Origin: CALODL01 sp942492115
GTDB lineage: Bacteria; Planctomycetota; Phycisphaerae; UBA1845; CAIVHJ01
Reading direction: 5' to 3'
NCBI GenBank assembly: GCA_942492115.1
Contig: CALODL010000015.1
Location: 310,001 to 374,000, forward strand
Length of the DNA: 64,000 nucleotides
In this document: positions 63,587 through 64,000 of the stretch, piece after piece
Numbering within the stretch: position 1 is the first letter of the stretch
Layout of the letters: the number at the start of each line of letters is the position of its first letter
Made by a program: the position numbers and the translations under genes
The notes under the pieces: generated by a model
What the model was told of the DNA's origin: nothing
What the model saw: the letters and a program-made list of their open reading frames with translations, nothing else
The model's database searches: none

Positions 63587-64000
63587 TCAGGGCGTGGCGG
63601 TCCACGCCACGTCCTGACTGCGTCCGCTCCACATGTTGTTGCGGCCCTCCAACGTCACGACGCCATCGGCCCTGATGTCGTAGCCGAGCCCCTCGAGCGT
63701 CTGCAGGTCACAGCGCCCATCCAGCCACAGGATCGCCCCGCGTCCGTCGTGCCGCGGATGAACGGCCGTACGTGCCTGATGTGCGTCATCGAACTCGGCC
63801 ATCTCACCATTCAGTGGGTCAACCCTCGGAGGATCGAGGTTGAACCCCTCGTTCCCCAGACGCTCGGGATCGCGGGCGTTGTCGTCGTAGTCCGCCCGCG
63901 CGATTGTGGGCCATGAGGCCGCCGTCCCCATCGAATCACCGATCGCCACGGTGTTCGCCGGGAACTGGATTTCGGATGTACGCACGGCCCAATTCTTGTA
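63587..64000 (-). CDS. DUF1559-type pseudopilin, C-terminal part with H-X9-DG motif (cut by window edge)
   Basis: The last 137 codons of a gene entering from the right. The signature HDGRGAILWLDGRCD fits the H-X9-DG C-terminal motif (His, nine residues, Asp-Gly) of planctomycete DUF1559 prepilin-like proteins, and FPANTVAIGDSMG is the usual upstream strand. The type IV-like N-terminal methylation helix would lie off the edge. These secretion pseudopilins occur in large paralog sets in Planctomycetota and mark the phylum. It converges on the DUF4382 gene with 13 bp between stops. Confidence 0.8.
   Translation of the reverse strand, partial: YKNWAVRTSEIQFPANTVAIGDSMGTAASWPTIARADYDDNARDPERLGNEGFNLDPPRVDPLNGEMAEFDDAHQARTAVHPRHDGRGAILWLDGRCDLQTLEGLGYDIRADGVVTLEGRNNMWSGRSQDVAWTATP

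Noticed and set aside
1..64000. tRNA, rRNA, CRISPR, phage or transposase genes
   Set aside because: None recognised on reading either strand; no support to report any.

Overview
The window looks like a chromosome segment from a GC-rich member of the phylum Planctomycetota, possibly a Phycisphaerae-like lineage. The phylum call rests on three things: the H-X9-DG C-terminus of a DUF1559-type pseudopilin at the right edge, CRTAC1/ASPIC-UnbV proteins next to TPR proteins, and many secreted Cys-rich or Ca-binding repeat proteins. No rRNA, tRNA, CRISPR array, phage or intact insertion sequence was found. Genes are mostly single or in short two- to three-gene units on both strands, and over half encode exported proteins or lipoproteins.

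Layout. 1-5.5 kb: the edge of a YfcC-type carrier, a CocE/NonD hydrolase lipoprotein, a secreted EEP-fold hydrolase, a formyltransferase/GINT-like fusion and a DUF1294 protein. 5.6-7.9 kb: a large secreted protein with the first of four copies of a C-terminal dockerin-like plus beta-sandwich module. 8.2-11.2 kb: an SbcD/Mre11-like nuclease fused to a GIY-YIG/UvrC-like nuclease (frameshifted), then an M48 peptidase. 11.2-14.4 kb: a MacA/MacB-like tripartite exporter on the minus strand. 15.0-17.2 kb: a LigD-like protein with apparently intact phosphoesterase and polymerase domains but a ligase domain that has lost its catalytic residues. 17.3-24 kb: a phosphoesterase, a frameshifted DUF1684 gene, DUF6868, and a translationally coupled pair of M14 carboxypeptidases, the second of which looks catalytically dead. 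24-28 kb: a GACC-repeat protein with module copy two, a LOG-family enzyme and small basic secreted proteins. 28.3-36 kb: an M64 peptidase, a TPR protein, two CRTAC1 proteins and a trypsin-like protease. 36.3-47.4 kb: lipoproteins, an SGNH hydrolase, a cupin, DUF2891, a BNR-repeat protein (module copy three), a VOC protein, an asparaginase-domain protein coupled to a second M64 peptidase, and module copy four. 47.5-55.5 kb: a PLP enzyme, a probable outer-membrane barrel protein with strong expression signals, DUF6504, a chorismate mutase-prephenate dehydratase-ACT-DAHP synthase fusion, and a beta-propeller lipoprotein. 55.7-64 kb: a subtilase with Cys-rich repeats, three TadG-like paralogs, a DUF4382 protein interrupted by Cys-rich repeats, and the end of a pseudopilin.

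The genes share a theme rather than a pathway: cell-surface and secreted biology (peptidases, propellers, repeat adhesin-like proteins, pseudopilins, an exporter). The conserved module at the C-termini of four otherwise unrelated exported proteins is the best candidate for an undescribed surface system here. The two dead-enzyme cases (M14 and LigD ligase domain) and the SbcD/GIY-YIG fusion are the next most notable. Three genes each carry one apparent extra base, which could be sequencing error or real decay.
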